A stretch of DNA of 64,000 nt from Papaver somniferum (taxonomy: Eukaryota; Streptophyta; Magnoliopsida; Ranunculales; Papaveraceae), in contig NC_039360.1 in NCBI RefSeq assembly GCF_003573695.1, positions 64,047,911 through 64,111,910 of the forward strand, in the 5' to 3' direction. A model generated the notes under the pieces. The model was not told where the DNA came from. It did no database searches and saw only the letters and a program-made list of their open reading frames with translations. Below are positions 48,091-59,916 of this stretch, piece by piece (within the stretch, counting starts at the first letter, position 1; the number at the start of each line of letters is the position of its first letter). The position numbers were made by a program, and so were the translations under genes.

Positions 48091-48619
48091 TTTAAAATTG
48101 AGTTTTAAGCCAAAGGCTATTTGAGTAAGAGAGAGTGAGCGAGGGTCAAACACTTAATTCCCACTTTTCTTTTAATTTGTGGGTCCCAGTGGGCCCAGCC
48201 TCTCGGGAGACGTGCATGGGAGGCATTGTGTGTGGCGGTTTTTCAGTGTGGTTTTTCTGTCGGTCTATACAGACTTTTGTACGTTACATATACTTGATCT
48301 TAATGTCTAACTTTCTCTCTCTTTTTCGTGAATGGTCTTTCTTCCCATAACTCACTAAATTTGTTGCAGATCAAATCGAGGATTCTCAACATTGTTAGGA
48401 TCCGACATCAAACTGGAGGGATCTTAATACTAAAGATAGATAAATTGATCATTTGATTGGCTATCAGCCACCATAATTCTTTGAGTTGGGATTAGCAACC
48501 AAGTTTAGCTTAGCACTTAATTATATTAATTGGATAATAAACGCTAAAATAAACTATAAATATGTAGAGAACATAACTGGAGTCCTAAGCAAATACTAAA
48601 TAAGGAAACAATGACGAAA
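48091..48619. other. No gene seen
   Basis: Intergenic sequence up to the target duplication CCAGG (48620-48624). A possible splice acceptor (TTTGTTGCAG at 48360-48370) is not attached to any frame I recognise. Confidence 0.55.
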
Positions 48620-48624
48620 CCAGG

Positions 48625-51198
48625 TGTTGATGGTGGATTTTAGTTCAGGGCTAAAATTGTAAAACCAAATTTAATACGCTGACATCCTACAAAGGGTAAA
48701 TCCATTTGATAATGCATTGACATCCTGCAAAGGGTAAAGCCGTTTGATAAGTGATGAGTACCTCTTCGCTTTTTTTATTCGAAGCAATTCAATTAATACA
48801 CAAAATTCACCCACAATGGTGTGCGCAACAACAATCCCAAATATTCTGTGAATTTTAGCATTATTAATTAATGCATGATTTGCCTAGTATTTTCTGTGCT
48901 GTTCCTAGCCGAACTCTTATTATTAGCATGGCATGACGACTGAGTGTTCACTCTCAGCAGAGTAACATGAATCTCCAAGTGTCAATTTTGGGACATGCAC
49001 GAAATACCCGTACAGGCTGCATCACTCTCTGACAAAGAGAATTTCGAATCGACGCGAAACAGCTCGATAAATCTGGACTGTCCTTATCAGTCTCAGAAAT
49101 AATAACGGCCGCACAAGTTGGCCACATGATTTAACCATCCTAGATGAACCCTAGCAGGAGCAGGCGGTCACCTTAATGACCACCGGAGGGCCCACTTATG
49201 ACCTAGCCGGTCGAACATCACATCTTGCTTCCCAGCGTGACAAAACGCCAGCCCTAAAATAGGGTAGCCGCGCTGCTTTGGAAGAAGCTCGAACGAGCAA
49301 GACTGTTCAAGACAGTCTTAAAACGATCGCGACTGTCCAACTTCACCAGCCTGATTGGACGGCTTATATCGCACCATGAACTATTGAGGAGGCGCCAACA
49401 CACATTGGTGGGGCCCACTCTATTCCTATCCGATCGGTTTTCTCACGACAAAGCCATGGAACAATGAACGTTTGCTCGAAACATGACCGACGTGATGCTT
49501 TAAAGGGTCGTGGAAATTCCATTAGCGTATTAAAACAATCACAACCATCCAACTTAGCTAGCATATTTGGATGGCTTAGATCGCGTCTAGGACCATCAGG
49601 AAGGTGCACACATGTTCACCGTCAGCCCAACGTGGGCCCTACGCGATCGATCTCTCCAAAGGAGAAGCATAGCTCGCCAAACCGTTTGGCCAAAGTCACG
49701 CGTGCGTGACTATTTAAAAACCCTAATTAGGATTTGCGGCAATGCATATCTGTCGTAGTTCGATCGCGTCCATCCATCTTCACTAGCCTAAACGGAGGGT
49801 GTAGATATAGACTCAAGAGGTCCCAAGGATGTTTATGTGATCACCACGGGCCCACCTGTGCGTGTGACCGACCGTCCTAACGAACTATGGCCAAGCGCCT
49901 CGAAACGCACGCCCGAAGGTGGCATGCCACGCGGCCTTCAATCCTTTGCGGCAATAGATTTCTGTCGCAAATCGATCACGACCACTCATCTTTGCCAGTC
50001 AAATTGAGCGGCCTAGATCGAATCTTTGTGAAACCGAGAGGCGTTGGCATGCTCGCCGGCATGCCGTCTACACGCATGCCCGGTCGGTCTCACCAAAATT
50101 AACGCCCATGCTTGAGTTCGATCAAGCCAAAGAGGTATGCTTGCGCACCTCTTAAAAACCCTAAAATTCCATCAACGGTCGCAAATATATGTCGTAAACC
50201 ATCTTGTCCGTCCAAATTTTCCATCTTGGTCGGACAACCTAAGTTAAAAGTTAGGCGACTAATGAAGCACCTCGATGATCACCGTCTGCCACTCTTCCAC
50301 AGGGAGTGATCGACCAGGGATGACTCACCCATGCGGCCTCCAAACGATCACTCGAAGATGGTTGGACGTGATGCTATTTTAAGACGCTTAATCTGCGACT
50401 TATTCGGTTAAGCTTTAAAACAACAATGCTTCACACATATTGATTGTTTTCGATGCATTACATGCATCGAGCATACACGATATTTCATGAATATCAATTT
50501 CTTAAATAACTTAGTTATTTAACTTCGCACCGTATGCTATTTCCTGCAGTGGGTCCCATGACCCGCTCATTCGAGACATCAAGCATGTCACAAACTGGAG
50601 GATACTTACTGGGGTATTGGTCTGGCGGTTTACAGCGTGCAGCGTGTAACACGTCATTACAAGAACGTGTCAGGAAAAGGTGGATGGTTAACAGTGATGA
50701 GGGAAGTGGGCAAAGGTGTGATCGTCTGATAATCACCACTCCTACAAGACCCCACTACTCCATCACTTCACCTCCTCCACTTCCTACGAGATGAGGGTTG
50801 CGCTTAATGACTTGTATAAATAGGTCCTTCACCTATTTCCAAACAACACACAAACACAGAGAAACCAAGTGTTGTCACAGTATCCAGAAAACACCCAGAA
50901 CTGATAGCTTACATTGTGCTAGCCAGTTCAACATTCTGATACAAGTCATAAACAGCCAACACCTTCACAATCTCAACACCTTCTTCGCTAACTTCCCTAA
51001 GATCAACCCCATCCCCTTCACTTTGTGACCGAAGCAAGTCTGGAACGACCATTTCTTGGCTTATGCCAGAATTGTATAGATTGATCTCTCGAATCAAAAG
51101 CACTCCCGTGCGGTGCATTTGTTTAGGGTTTAGATTCGTTTCTCATCCATACACCCAAATTTATCAAAACCAGTAGAAACAGTTTTCACCCATAAACA
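48625..51198 (+). repeat. 5' LTR, with five 215-bp modules
   Basis: TATAAATA at 50815-50822 is the core promoter. Between about 49320 and 50240 a degenerate module built on CGATC-CGACCGTCCAACTT-CCAGC-TTGGACGGCTTAGATCG recurs five times, near 49333, 49544, 49770, 49981 and 50208, with spacings alternating between about 211 and 226. Confidence 0.9.
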
Positions 51199-51200
51199 AT

Positions 51201-51218
51201 TGGCGACCACAGTGGGAG
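51201..51218 (+). other. Primer-binding site
   Basis: TGGCGACCACAGTGGGAG begins two bases after the LTR end. The TGG start fits a tRNA 3' CCA; I cannot assign the tRNA with certainty (tRNA-Arg is used by related Ogre/Tat elements). Confidence 0.65.
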
Positions 51219-51281
51219 ATTATCTCTCGGTTGTGAAGTCAATTTCTTCAATACCCAATCCCATTTGGATGATTTTCAAAA

Positions 51282-53545
51282 TGGTTGGTCTTAGGACTGC
51301 CCCAACAACTTCAGATCCGGTCGAAGTTCCTCCAGTGAAGATGCCACTTTTCCCAGACGAATCCCAACATTGATCGAGTTAGCACGGGTACATGAGATTC
51401 ACACGAAGAACTTGGACCTGATCAAAGAAACAATAAACGGCATACTCGATCTCCTCATCAAGATGACATCAGATATAAGCGATTCTCCTGTCACAAAGAT
51501 TTATACACTGGAGACTGATCCTCACAACGATCCTCCTCAAGTAAATAGTTTCACTATGAACCAGAGGCCGGTGGACCAGGAAGCAGCTTCTCTAGTGGAA
51601 ATTTTATGCGAACTTTTACACCTCTCGAAGAATCAGCGGGCGGAGACGTTTTCTGCGATCAACCAGATAGCCCTAGACGTGCATTTAACTCCTTTGTGTC
51701 AGAAGCCTCGAAAACACCAGAGGTGTCTGTGAATAATGTCACATTTACAGAAGAAGACATGATGGCGGAAGAAGGTCACAACCGGGCCCTACACATTACT
51801 GCACGCATCAAGGATTCAGATTTCAAAAGGGATCTCATATACACGGGAGTATCTTTGAATGTGATTACTCTCAAGACACACAGGATGGCCAAGGTTCTCC
51901 CAAGCAAGATCGTGCAACAGCCTACCACGATGACAGACTTTGAAGGAAACCAAACCAACACATACGGGTATGTCAATCTGAATTTATCTGTAGGGCCCGT
52001 CCAATCAAAGGTGAATTTCGAAGTCATAGAAAAGGAGCCAGACTACCATGTGATACTGGGGAGACCATGGCTTCATGAAAATAGCATCGTCCCCTCGACG
52101 TATCGCCAATGCCTGAAGACTATGCTGAATAAAGAAGTCGTTCGTATTCCTGCATTATTGTCTCCTTACGCACCAATATGTGGAGCGGAATTGTTGGAAC
52201 CAAGGGAAGCTCTGACGGAAGAATCAGACAAAGTTCATTGCACCCCACTCCCCACGTGGGCGTCAATCCAGGAAGAGGACCGACTTGCATCATTGAAGGC
52301 TAAGTCCCACGATGCATCTTTGCTGACAAGACGTACCAATTCTTTTTCATCATGTGAAGCCACGACCCACGCTCACACGAAGAGGGAGCAAACTTTTGTG
52401 GTGAGCCGTGATCAGAAAGGGAAAATCGTGTACCGATGCCGCTGTTAGCAATTAGCAGGGAAGACTGTTACCCAGTCTCTCCGCCCAATGGAATGCTACA
52501 ACAACGACGAGCCACAAGAAGAAGTGCTAGATGCTCCATGACAGCTCCAAGATGACACCAACTCCACAGCTGATGAGATCGAAATCGTTAACATCGGGAA
52601 TGGGGAATCTCCTAGGCCTATCTCCATCAGCCCAACCTTGTGTACGGATGAACGCACGAAGCTCGTGGAACTTCTCAAAGAGTACCAGGACATATTCGCT
52701 TGGACGTATGAAGAAATGCCCGGTTTAGATGAAAAATTGGTCACCCATAATTTACATGTCATACCTGGATCCAAGTCGGTTAAACAGTCTCCGAGGAGGT
52801 TCAGACACGAGGTAGAAGAGCAAATCAAGACTGAGATTCAGAAGTTGTTAGCTGTTGGCTTCATCAAACCCATTCATCATCCAGCCTGGTTGGCTAATGT
52901 GGTTCCGGCACAAAAGAAAAATGGACAGATCAGGTGCTGTGTGGATTTCAGAGACTTGAAGAGATGCTGCCCAAAGATGATCTTCCTCTGCCTAACATCG
53001 ACATATTAGTGGATGCCACCAGCGGACACGGCGTGTTATCCTTCATGGATGGATATAGCGGCTAGAATCATATAAGGATGTATGAGCATGACGCGAGTAA
53101 GACAACTTTTCGAAATCCTCTCGGAAATTTTTATTATACTGTAATGCCATTTGGTTTAAAGAATGCCGGTGCAACGTATCAATGCGCTGTGACGTCAATC
53201 TTCCAAGACATGATGCATAAGCAAGTTGAAGACTACGTGGATGATATAGTAGTCAAATCAAAAGCTCGGGCGTCCCACTCAGGAGTCTTACGATAACTGC
53301 TCGATTTTCGTGAATACAAGTTGAAGATGAATCCTTTGAAATTCCCTTTCGGCGTTTCTTCAGGAAAATTTCTGGGATTCCAGGTGACTGCTGAGGGAAT
53401 CAAAGTGGACCCATCCAAGACCCAAGCCATCCTCACGATGCTGCCTCCGCGAACTGTGAAGGAACTCTAAGGCTTCATGGGCAAGGTGAACTACATTTGA
53501 CGTTTTATACCTGGTCTATCCCATCTTGTTGCTTCATTCACCCCC
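51282..53545 (+). pseudogene. Tat-lineage gag-pol remnant (protease, reverse transcriptase)
   Basis: Recognisable order: a short gag-like start (ATG 51282), an aspartic-protease-like segment in the 51606-52448 frame with YHVILGRPWLHENS and VPSTYRQ, and reverse transcriptase from 52638 with FIKPIHHPAWLANVVPAQKK, VDFRDLKR, the FMDGYSG-type motif, MPFGLKNAGATYQ and YVDDIVV. Breaks: a stop after 51370 in the first frame, a frameshift near 51600, stops near 52448 and 52540, a frameshift near 52975, and stops near 53062, 53295, 53468 and 53500. The protease active site reads YTG where D(T/S)G is expected. RNase H and integrase are absent. The copy is dead. Confidence 0.88.
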
Positions 53546-55052
53546 TGATAGACACATTTTTGTGTCTAATTTGTCTCGATTCTATATATTGATAGTGCTC
53601 ATTTTTGTACTTATTATGGTGTTTTATGTGTGTGTAGGTATTTTTGGCCAATAAACATTTTTGGAAAAATCTGCTCGAAAAGTTGTGCAGGGCACCCCGG
53701 AGGACACTTGCTATTCGGACCCCTCAAATGGATAAGGGGTAAACAATTACTAAGGGGTAAACAATTACTAAGGGGCGACCTAATTACTAAGGGGCATCCA
53801 TTTCCAGACAGCTGCTAAAGGGAGACCAACACAGGATAGGGGGAGGTCATCTTCAACATTTCAAAAAATCAAAAAGGCGGGAAAAAGAACCAGGTTGCAT
53901 ACCAGACTTTGGGTTGGATTTCTAAGGTGTTTTAGAGAGATTCAATCGCTGAAATTTGTTGGGATGGACGTGATTGAGCATAACAGGCTTGGTATGTGCG
54001 CTGGAATCGATCAAATTGGGTTGGATAATCCGAAAAAAGGAAACAGAGGTTGAAGTGAACACGAAAACTTTGTGGAATTATTTTAGGAATTTCAGGGAGA
54101 CTAAAGGCGTGAGATTGTTTCCTAAGGTGATATTCTATCTAAGGAAAAGTTTCGGATGATATGGAAGTCTTAGAAACGCTTAAGGAAATCGGCAGAGAAG
54201 ATTATTGCCGTGGCTTGCACGAAAAGAAAAAGAGAGAATTAATCGCTATTTTTAGGTTTCTGAGCAGTATAAAAGGTGTGTTCGAGTTCCAGGGAAGGTT
54301 ACGAAGTTATTGGAACAGTTTGGGGAAGTTTAGAACACCACAGAATCAAGAAATCGAAGGTGCAGGAAGTCGAGTTCTGCTGCTGCTGCTGAAGAACACG
54401 AAGAACATAAGGCTGTAAAGGACAGTCGTTTCTTAGGGTTTTAAATTTCAAATCCTGTAACAGTCCATTCGTAACAATTATTTCAGTTTGCAACAATTCC
54501 TTGTAACACTCGATCTGTAACAATTATAACTGTTACGATTAAGCTACTTTCATTCTTTTCTCACATACCTTCAATAAAAACACCTTTTGAGCCATGAGAT
54601 ATTATTTTGAGCGTGTTTTCACCATGAAGAGCTAAACCCCAACACTGGGATGACGGAGGAATCCTAATATCATACTTGGGTAATTATATTTAATTCTTAT
54701 ATGACTTTTGCACTAATTAAAATTGAATTATGATTTTGATTAATTAGTTGTCATCTCGTTTGATGGGTCATGCTTGCTTAGATGTTTTGATGTCCCATGC
54801 TTAGGATTTACAACTAAAGTTTTGAGAATCTACCTTGGCAAAAATAAGAGTCCATGTCTTTATTGATCTATAATTATTAAAAGAATTAATATTTGAACCT
54901 TATGTTGTGAGTTTGGTGGAATCCTGTCCCAATTTCTCCCGATACTGCTACCATATTTTTGTATATATTTATTAGAATTAGTATTTAAGTCTAGAATCAA
55001 GTCTACACAAGTCCGAGTTGAATGAAATTTATTTACCACTTGAAAAACTACA
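53546..55052 (+). repeat. 5' LTR of nested element
   Basis: 1507 bases. It contains a short tandem repeat, AAGGGGTAAACAATTACT twice plus two variants (53734-53797), which is repeated in the partial 3' LTR at 58688-58751, and a CTGCTGCTGCTG run near 54378. Confidence 0.88.
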
Positions 55053-55060
55053 TTAATTTT

Positions 55061-55079
55061 TGGCGCCGCCGACGCGGAC
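55061..55079 (+). other. Primer-binding site of nested element
   Basis: TGGCGCCGCCGACGCGGAC, eight bases after the LTR end. It starts like the tRNA-Asp-type site of the 3269-11120 element (TGGCGCCG) but diverges afterwards. Confidence 0.6.
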
Positions 55080-55573
55080 TTGTATTTAGATTTGTTTTAG
55101 GTTTCTTTTTATTTTTATTATTTTTTTGTTCTTTTTTACGCGTTTTGGTATTTTTCGATTCTTTTCAGATTTGGAGCGAAGCTACAAGGGAAGAAAAAGT
55201 GTTATAAAAGAAAAGCATCGCCAAAGAAGGAAAGAAAAGAGGAATCCGAAAGGAGTGAAGAAGAAGATTTTGTATATAGTTATTTTGTTTTATTTTTAGA
55301 AACTGTAAATAGGGTGTTATTTTTGTAATTTTTCTTTTCCTTTTTGGACATTTTTATTTTTGGACTTTTTTGGACATTCTTGGACATTATTTTTAAACCC
55401 TAAGGAAGGGTCAAAATTAAATATCAACTGTTTGCAGGGAAGGACGACAGTTACGATGCTGTCTCGGCCCCTCGGGTTCGTACACTGACATCGGAGTCGG
55501 TGGCCTGAGTCGACTTCAACGGTTCATCGCCCGTCTGGTACGGGAAGTAAGATTCTATCCACCCACGAATCCC

Positions 55574-57235
55574 ATGTCAGTGGGTTTTATTTTGTGTGAC
55601 AACTCACACCCCTGCAATAGAATGTCGAACTGGTATTACAATAGCCAATACAACGAATATCAGACTGAGTTTCAAAATGGACGTTACTACTTTGACCATA
55701 GTGTGAATAATGGTTGGGAACATCAGCCTTTTGAAGGTTATGGTCCATACCATGGTGAGCCCAATTACTATCCACACGCCAACCGGTCATACGAGCAAAA
55801 TTCCTCTCTACTAGAGTCAACACGTAAGTTAGCTGAGTCGACACGTAAGTTAGCAGAAATGAATAACTTAGTTATGGACGAAAGCAATGCAACGAGTGAA
55901 CTTTCTTTCCTAGATTCAATCAAGAAGTCATGTGAGTCGACTCAAAATATTTTGTTAGAGGCCCAGAACATAACTGCTCTTAATTTCCAATATAGTGTTT
56001 CCAATAGTACCTTTGAAAATGAAGATAGTTATTCACATAATCAAGATGATGAGGATAAAATTGGTAACACTACTTGTTTAGATGAGGTTCAACCATTTTC
56101 ATGTTATTATAATGATGATTATGATGAGGATAGTGTTGATGAAGAATTTGAAATAACTAGGCATAATGATCAGGAATTTGTTACTCCAATTGAGCTTAAT
56201 AATGATAATGTTTCTAGTTCAAATCCAAATAATTTTAATAATTATTCACCTATTCAAAAGGACGAGGATTTGACTAGAGATACCCCCGTTTTAGACGATG
56301 TAGTATTTCCTTTTGATTACGAAGCTAATAATGGTTTAGTGGAATGAGTTTTTTCTGAGAATATTGTTTTAGAGTCTAGCGATTTAGAAACATTAGTCTT
56401 AGACAAAGAAAGTGAACTCGTAGAGATGAGTGAGGATAAACCCGACTTAGAAGAATCAATTGACCATTTTCAGGAATCAGATGACCTTGAAATTAGGGAA
56501 GTTGTGACTAGTCTTTCTAGAGACACTGAAAACTCTAAGTTTGGGGGTGATTATCATTCTCCACGTGCTTTAACTTTTAGAAAGGTCCCTCACTTGGGAC
56601 TTGACATATTTTCCTCAACCATTTTACAAGATTATCTTCATACACGTTTTCCTGAACCTAGTGATGTCCATAAGGAAGTTCAGTTGTTAGAAACCCATCC
56701 TCTAGTTGATGTGGTTTACCCAGGCTATGATATCCAGATTGACTTTGTTTTCCCACCAAATATTTTTCGACCAATTGTGGGAACGTATAAGTTTCATATG
56801 TGTCAATTATTAAGTTTTGAGACTAAACCTAATTACTTTAGGAGATTAGGGTCGACACATTTGTTTAAGGAAGACCACGACTCTCATTGTGGTCAGCTGT
56901 GTGAGTCAAAACTGATTGACTTTAGGGATCCACAATTATTCAGGTTATTATTATGTGCTTCTAAGTTTTTACTTGAGTTTTTCCAGACTCTAATACCTGA
57001 ACCGAACCTTAGCTTTGACGAATTCCAGCGCATGAAAATATTTTATCTAGACCCTTTCATAGAGCCTGAACCTGAACCACAGCTAGATGTAGTTGTCTTA
57101 AACAGGAAACTAGACAAGGGTGCGCTTTATTTGTTAATTTTCTTGGCATGTTGCAGATTCCTTTTACTTGTGATAGCTCTATTTGGTTTTGATGACCCGC
57201 AGATATTTAGGCTATTACTTTATGATACGAGGTGA
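55574..57235 (+). pseudogene. Uncharacterised element ORF, one in-frame stop
   Basis: One frame runs from ATG 55574 to 57235 (553 codons), broken only by TGA at 56345-56347. Residues near 16-70 are rich in Tyr, Asn and Gln. A helix-rich part with the repeat STRKLAESTRKLAEMNN follows, then an acidic region (CYYNDDYDEDS) and a C-terminal domain with VPHLGLDIF, DPQLFRLLLCASK and, at the end, DPQIFRLLLYDTR. The acidic region (ACYHDDDYDDD there), the VPxLGL motif and the DPQLFRL motif match the ORF at 6132-7757 in the same order. The CCHC knuckle of that ORF is missing here. No known enzyme fold is visible. About 40 bases after the end, CACTTCTTGGGAGGTAACCC resembles a conserved 3' stretch of Athila elements. 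Confidence 0.75.
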
Positions 57236-58499
57236 TTAATCCTTTCTTATGTCTGTCTGAAGACGTTAAACTTAGCACTTCTTGGGAGGTAACCCAATCT
57301 CATGCAACACGGTAATATCTTTCCTTATCTCTTTTGCTTCAAATGGTAACAGTTTCTCCTTGTTCATGCTTTTAATTTTATCTTTAGAACATTGAGGACA
57401 ATGTTAGATTTAAGTTTGGGGGTATGGGAGAAACTTTTTAGTTGCAATAAATAAACTCCAAAGCCTAGAAATTTATGCCTATTAAGGATTGCACTAACCA
57501 ATCTAAGTGGATGGAAGCATTTTGATTGTAGGAGTTCAGGAACCAATCTGATTAGATGGCAACATCTAGAAGAGTCTATTCATAAAAGCACAGAGCTCAG
57601 GTTTTAGAAATAACATGATAGTTTCACCATATCTCGTTGAGTCCTTTTCACTTCTATTTTTATTTTATTTTGTTTTTAAACCATGTTTCTCTAAGTGATA
57701 GGTGGGCCCACGATTCAAGTTGTTACCAATGCTAGGGTGAATTAGAGTGATTGAGTTACTAAGAAAAAAAAAACCAGACCAATTAGACCAAACAGATCAA
57801 AAAATAAATAAAATATGAATGAAATGAAAAAGTTGAAAAAAAAGAAGAAAAAAAAAGTGAATAAAGTCGACCACTGGTTCCCTTGTATATGCCAGTTGTG
57901 TTGAACTAGAATTAGGATTATCGATCACTGGTTCCCTTGTATATGCCAGTTGTGTTGATATTAGTCAGACCAGTATCTCAATCCATTATGATAGGTTCAT
58001 TTTGGCGGAGGCCTTCAGACAGATATGGGAAACGCCGTTCACTTAGTAAACAACAAAACCATCTATGTTTTTCTCTATATCCATCTTCTTGATCTATCCA
58101 TGTGATTAGTTTTGACTCCGGATATTGATGTCCATAGTGCGACTATCTGAGTAGAGCTTTGTCACTTTATATGAATTTTAGTATGCATGAGTGCAAACTC
58201 GTGTACAACAATTGGAATTTCGCATCAGGGTACTTCCTCTTATAGTCAATAAGTATGCCAACCAAGGAGATTCTTTAGTGCCTTCCAAGGTTCTGTGTAG
58301 ATATCTAAGGTCTGAAGTAAAGGTTTTGTGGGTATACCTCTTGTAATCCCTCCGGAGACAACACTCCGCCACTAGGGACACTTAGGGGTTTAAAGGCTTA
58401 TTGCATACGCTAAATGCAATCGACGATGCCTGGGTCAGTGAGTTAGGATTTTATTTTATTTTTGCTCGAGGACTAGCAAATAATAGGTTTGGGGGTATT
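57236..58499 (+). other. 3' untranslated interior of nested element
   Basis: No gene seen. It contains the GGGAGGTAACCCAATCT stretch, GAGGACAATGTTAGA-GTTTGGGGGTAT (about 57392-57426), a 40-base duplication built on CACTGGTTCCCTTGTATATG (57871 and 57926), A-rich runs and the purine tract before 58500. Confidence 0.7.
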
Positions 58500-59072
58500 T
58501 GATAGACACATTTTTGTGTCTAATTTGTCTCGATTCTATATATTGATAGTGCTCATTTTTGTACTTATTATGGTGTTTTATGTGTGTGTAGCTATTTTTG
58601 GCCAATAAGCATTTTTGGAAAAATATGCTCAAAAAGTTGCGCAGGGCACCCCGGAGGACACTTGCTATTCGGACCCCTCAAATGGATAAGGGGTAAACAA
58701 TTACTAAGGGGTAAACAATTACTAAGGGGCGACCTAATTACTAAGGGGCATCCATTTCCAGGCAGCTGCTAAAGGGAGACCAACACAGGATAGGGGGAGG
58801 TCATCTTCAACATTTCAAAAAATCAAAAAGGTGGGAAAAAGAACCAGGTTGCATACCAGACTTTGGGTTGGATTTCTAGGGTGTTTTAGAGAGATTCAAT
58901 CGCTGAAATTTGTTGGGCTGGACGTGATTGAGAATAAAAGGCTTGGTATGTGCGCTGGAATCGATCAAATTGGGATGAATAATCCGAAAAAGGAAACAGA
59001 GGTTGAAGTGAACACGGAAACTTTGTGGAATTATTTTAGGAATTTCAGGGAGACTAAAGGCGTGAGATTGTT
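58500..59072 (+). repeat. Truncated 3' LTR of nested element
   Basis: Matches 53546-54112 until GTGAGATTGTT and then stops. The break lies inside a perfect 10-base-arm inverted repeat (59070-59096). Confidence 0.85.
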
Positions 59073-59096
59073 ATGGTGACGGAGCTTCACCATAAC
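59070..59096. repeat. Perfect inverted repeat at the truncation junction
   Basis: GTTATGGTGA (59070-59079) and TCACCATAAC (59087-59096) enclose a 7-base loop. It spans the point where similarity to the LTR ends. Confidence 0.85.
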
Positions 59097-59916
59097 AACA
59101 ACCACTATGAACAGATTCAAGGACTTCTTCAACACAATAGAGATGGTCAATCAAGGAGCATGTAATTCGCAAGGGAAAATTAAACTGAAGAAGAAGCCGC
59201 TTCAACGCTCTCTCCGGGAGCCGCCCTCCAGAAGCTGCTTCAACGCTCTCTCCAGAAGCCGCTTCGACGTTCGCTTCAGAAGATGCTTCAACGCTCTCTC
59301 CATAAGAAGAAGCCGCTTCAACGCTCTCTCTAGAAGAAGAATCCTCTTCAACGCTCTCTCTAGGACCCGCTTCGACGTTCGCTCCAGAAGCCGCTTCAAC
59401 GCTCTCTCCAGGAGCCGCCTTGACGTTCGCTTCAGAAGCTTCTTCAACGCTCTCTCCGGGATCCCCGTCGACATTCGCTCCAGAAGCTGCTTCAACGCTC
59501 TCTTCAGGAGCCGCCTCGACGTTCGCTTCAGAAGCCGCTTCAACACGCTTTCCAGAAGCTACATCACCGTTCTCTTTGGGAGATGCTTCAACATATTTTT
59601 CAGAAATTGCTTCAGCAGCCTTTTAAGGATATTACTCATGATAGGGCTCGTCCTCATCAGAGTCGGGGATTACGACATCATCATGAATAGTTTGAGAATC
59701 CAACCAAAAATATGCCTAATCTACCTGGGGCCAACCGACATCATGCTAGGGGAACGCTCACCTGGACGCCTCTTGAACGTGACATGTTCCAAGGACAGGA
59801 CGACCCATCTCTCCTGATAACATCTAACTTTGTCTCATATGTTTTATCTTTATTTGTCACCATCTAATGCCTACCCCACAATCGTGCAACCATTGCATGC
59901 TAGGCAGGGGACTTAA
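59073..59916 (+). other. Internal tail of Tat-like element with 24-bp repeat
   Basis: From about 59197 to 59625, 24-base half-units alternate: GCTTCAACGCTCTCTCCAGA plus AGCC, and GCTTCGACGTTCGCTTCAGA plus AGCC, some 17 in all. The array is open in several frames (Arg/Phe-rich in one, Ala/Ser/Thr/Glu-rich in another, Leu/Arg-rich on the minus strand), so open frames here are not evidence of a gene. The polypurine tract AGGCAGGGGACTTAA ends at 59916. Confidence 0.75.

Larger units (their letters stand above)
53546..59072 (+). mobile_element. Nested non-autonomous LTR element, 3' LTR truncated
   Basis: The 5' LTR is 53546-55052 (TGATAGACAC to AACTACA, 1507 bases), the primer site is at 55061, and the interior runs to 58499. 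The 3' LTR keeps only its first 573 bases (58500-59072), about 97% identical to the 5' copy by eye. The interior ends with AGGTTTGGGGGTATT, the same purine tract as the 3269-11120 element, and shares with it the CACTAGGGACACTTAG stretch and an ORF. The two are therefore members of one superfamily of non-autonomous, Athila-related elements. The deletion that cut the 3' LTR also removed the far part of the host element's pol. Confidence 0.88.

Noticed and set aside
59107..59817. 236-codon ORF and its minus-strand counterpart
   Set aside because: They run through a 24-base tandem repeat, a multiple of three, so several frames stay open without coding.
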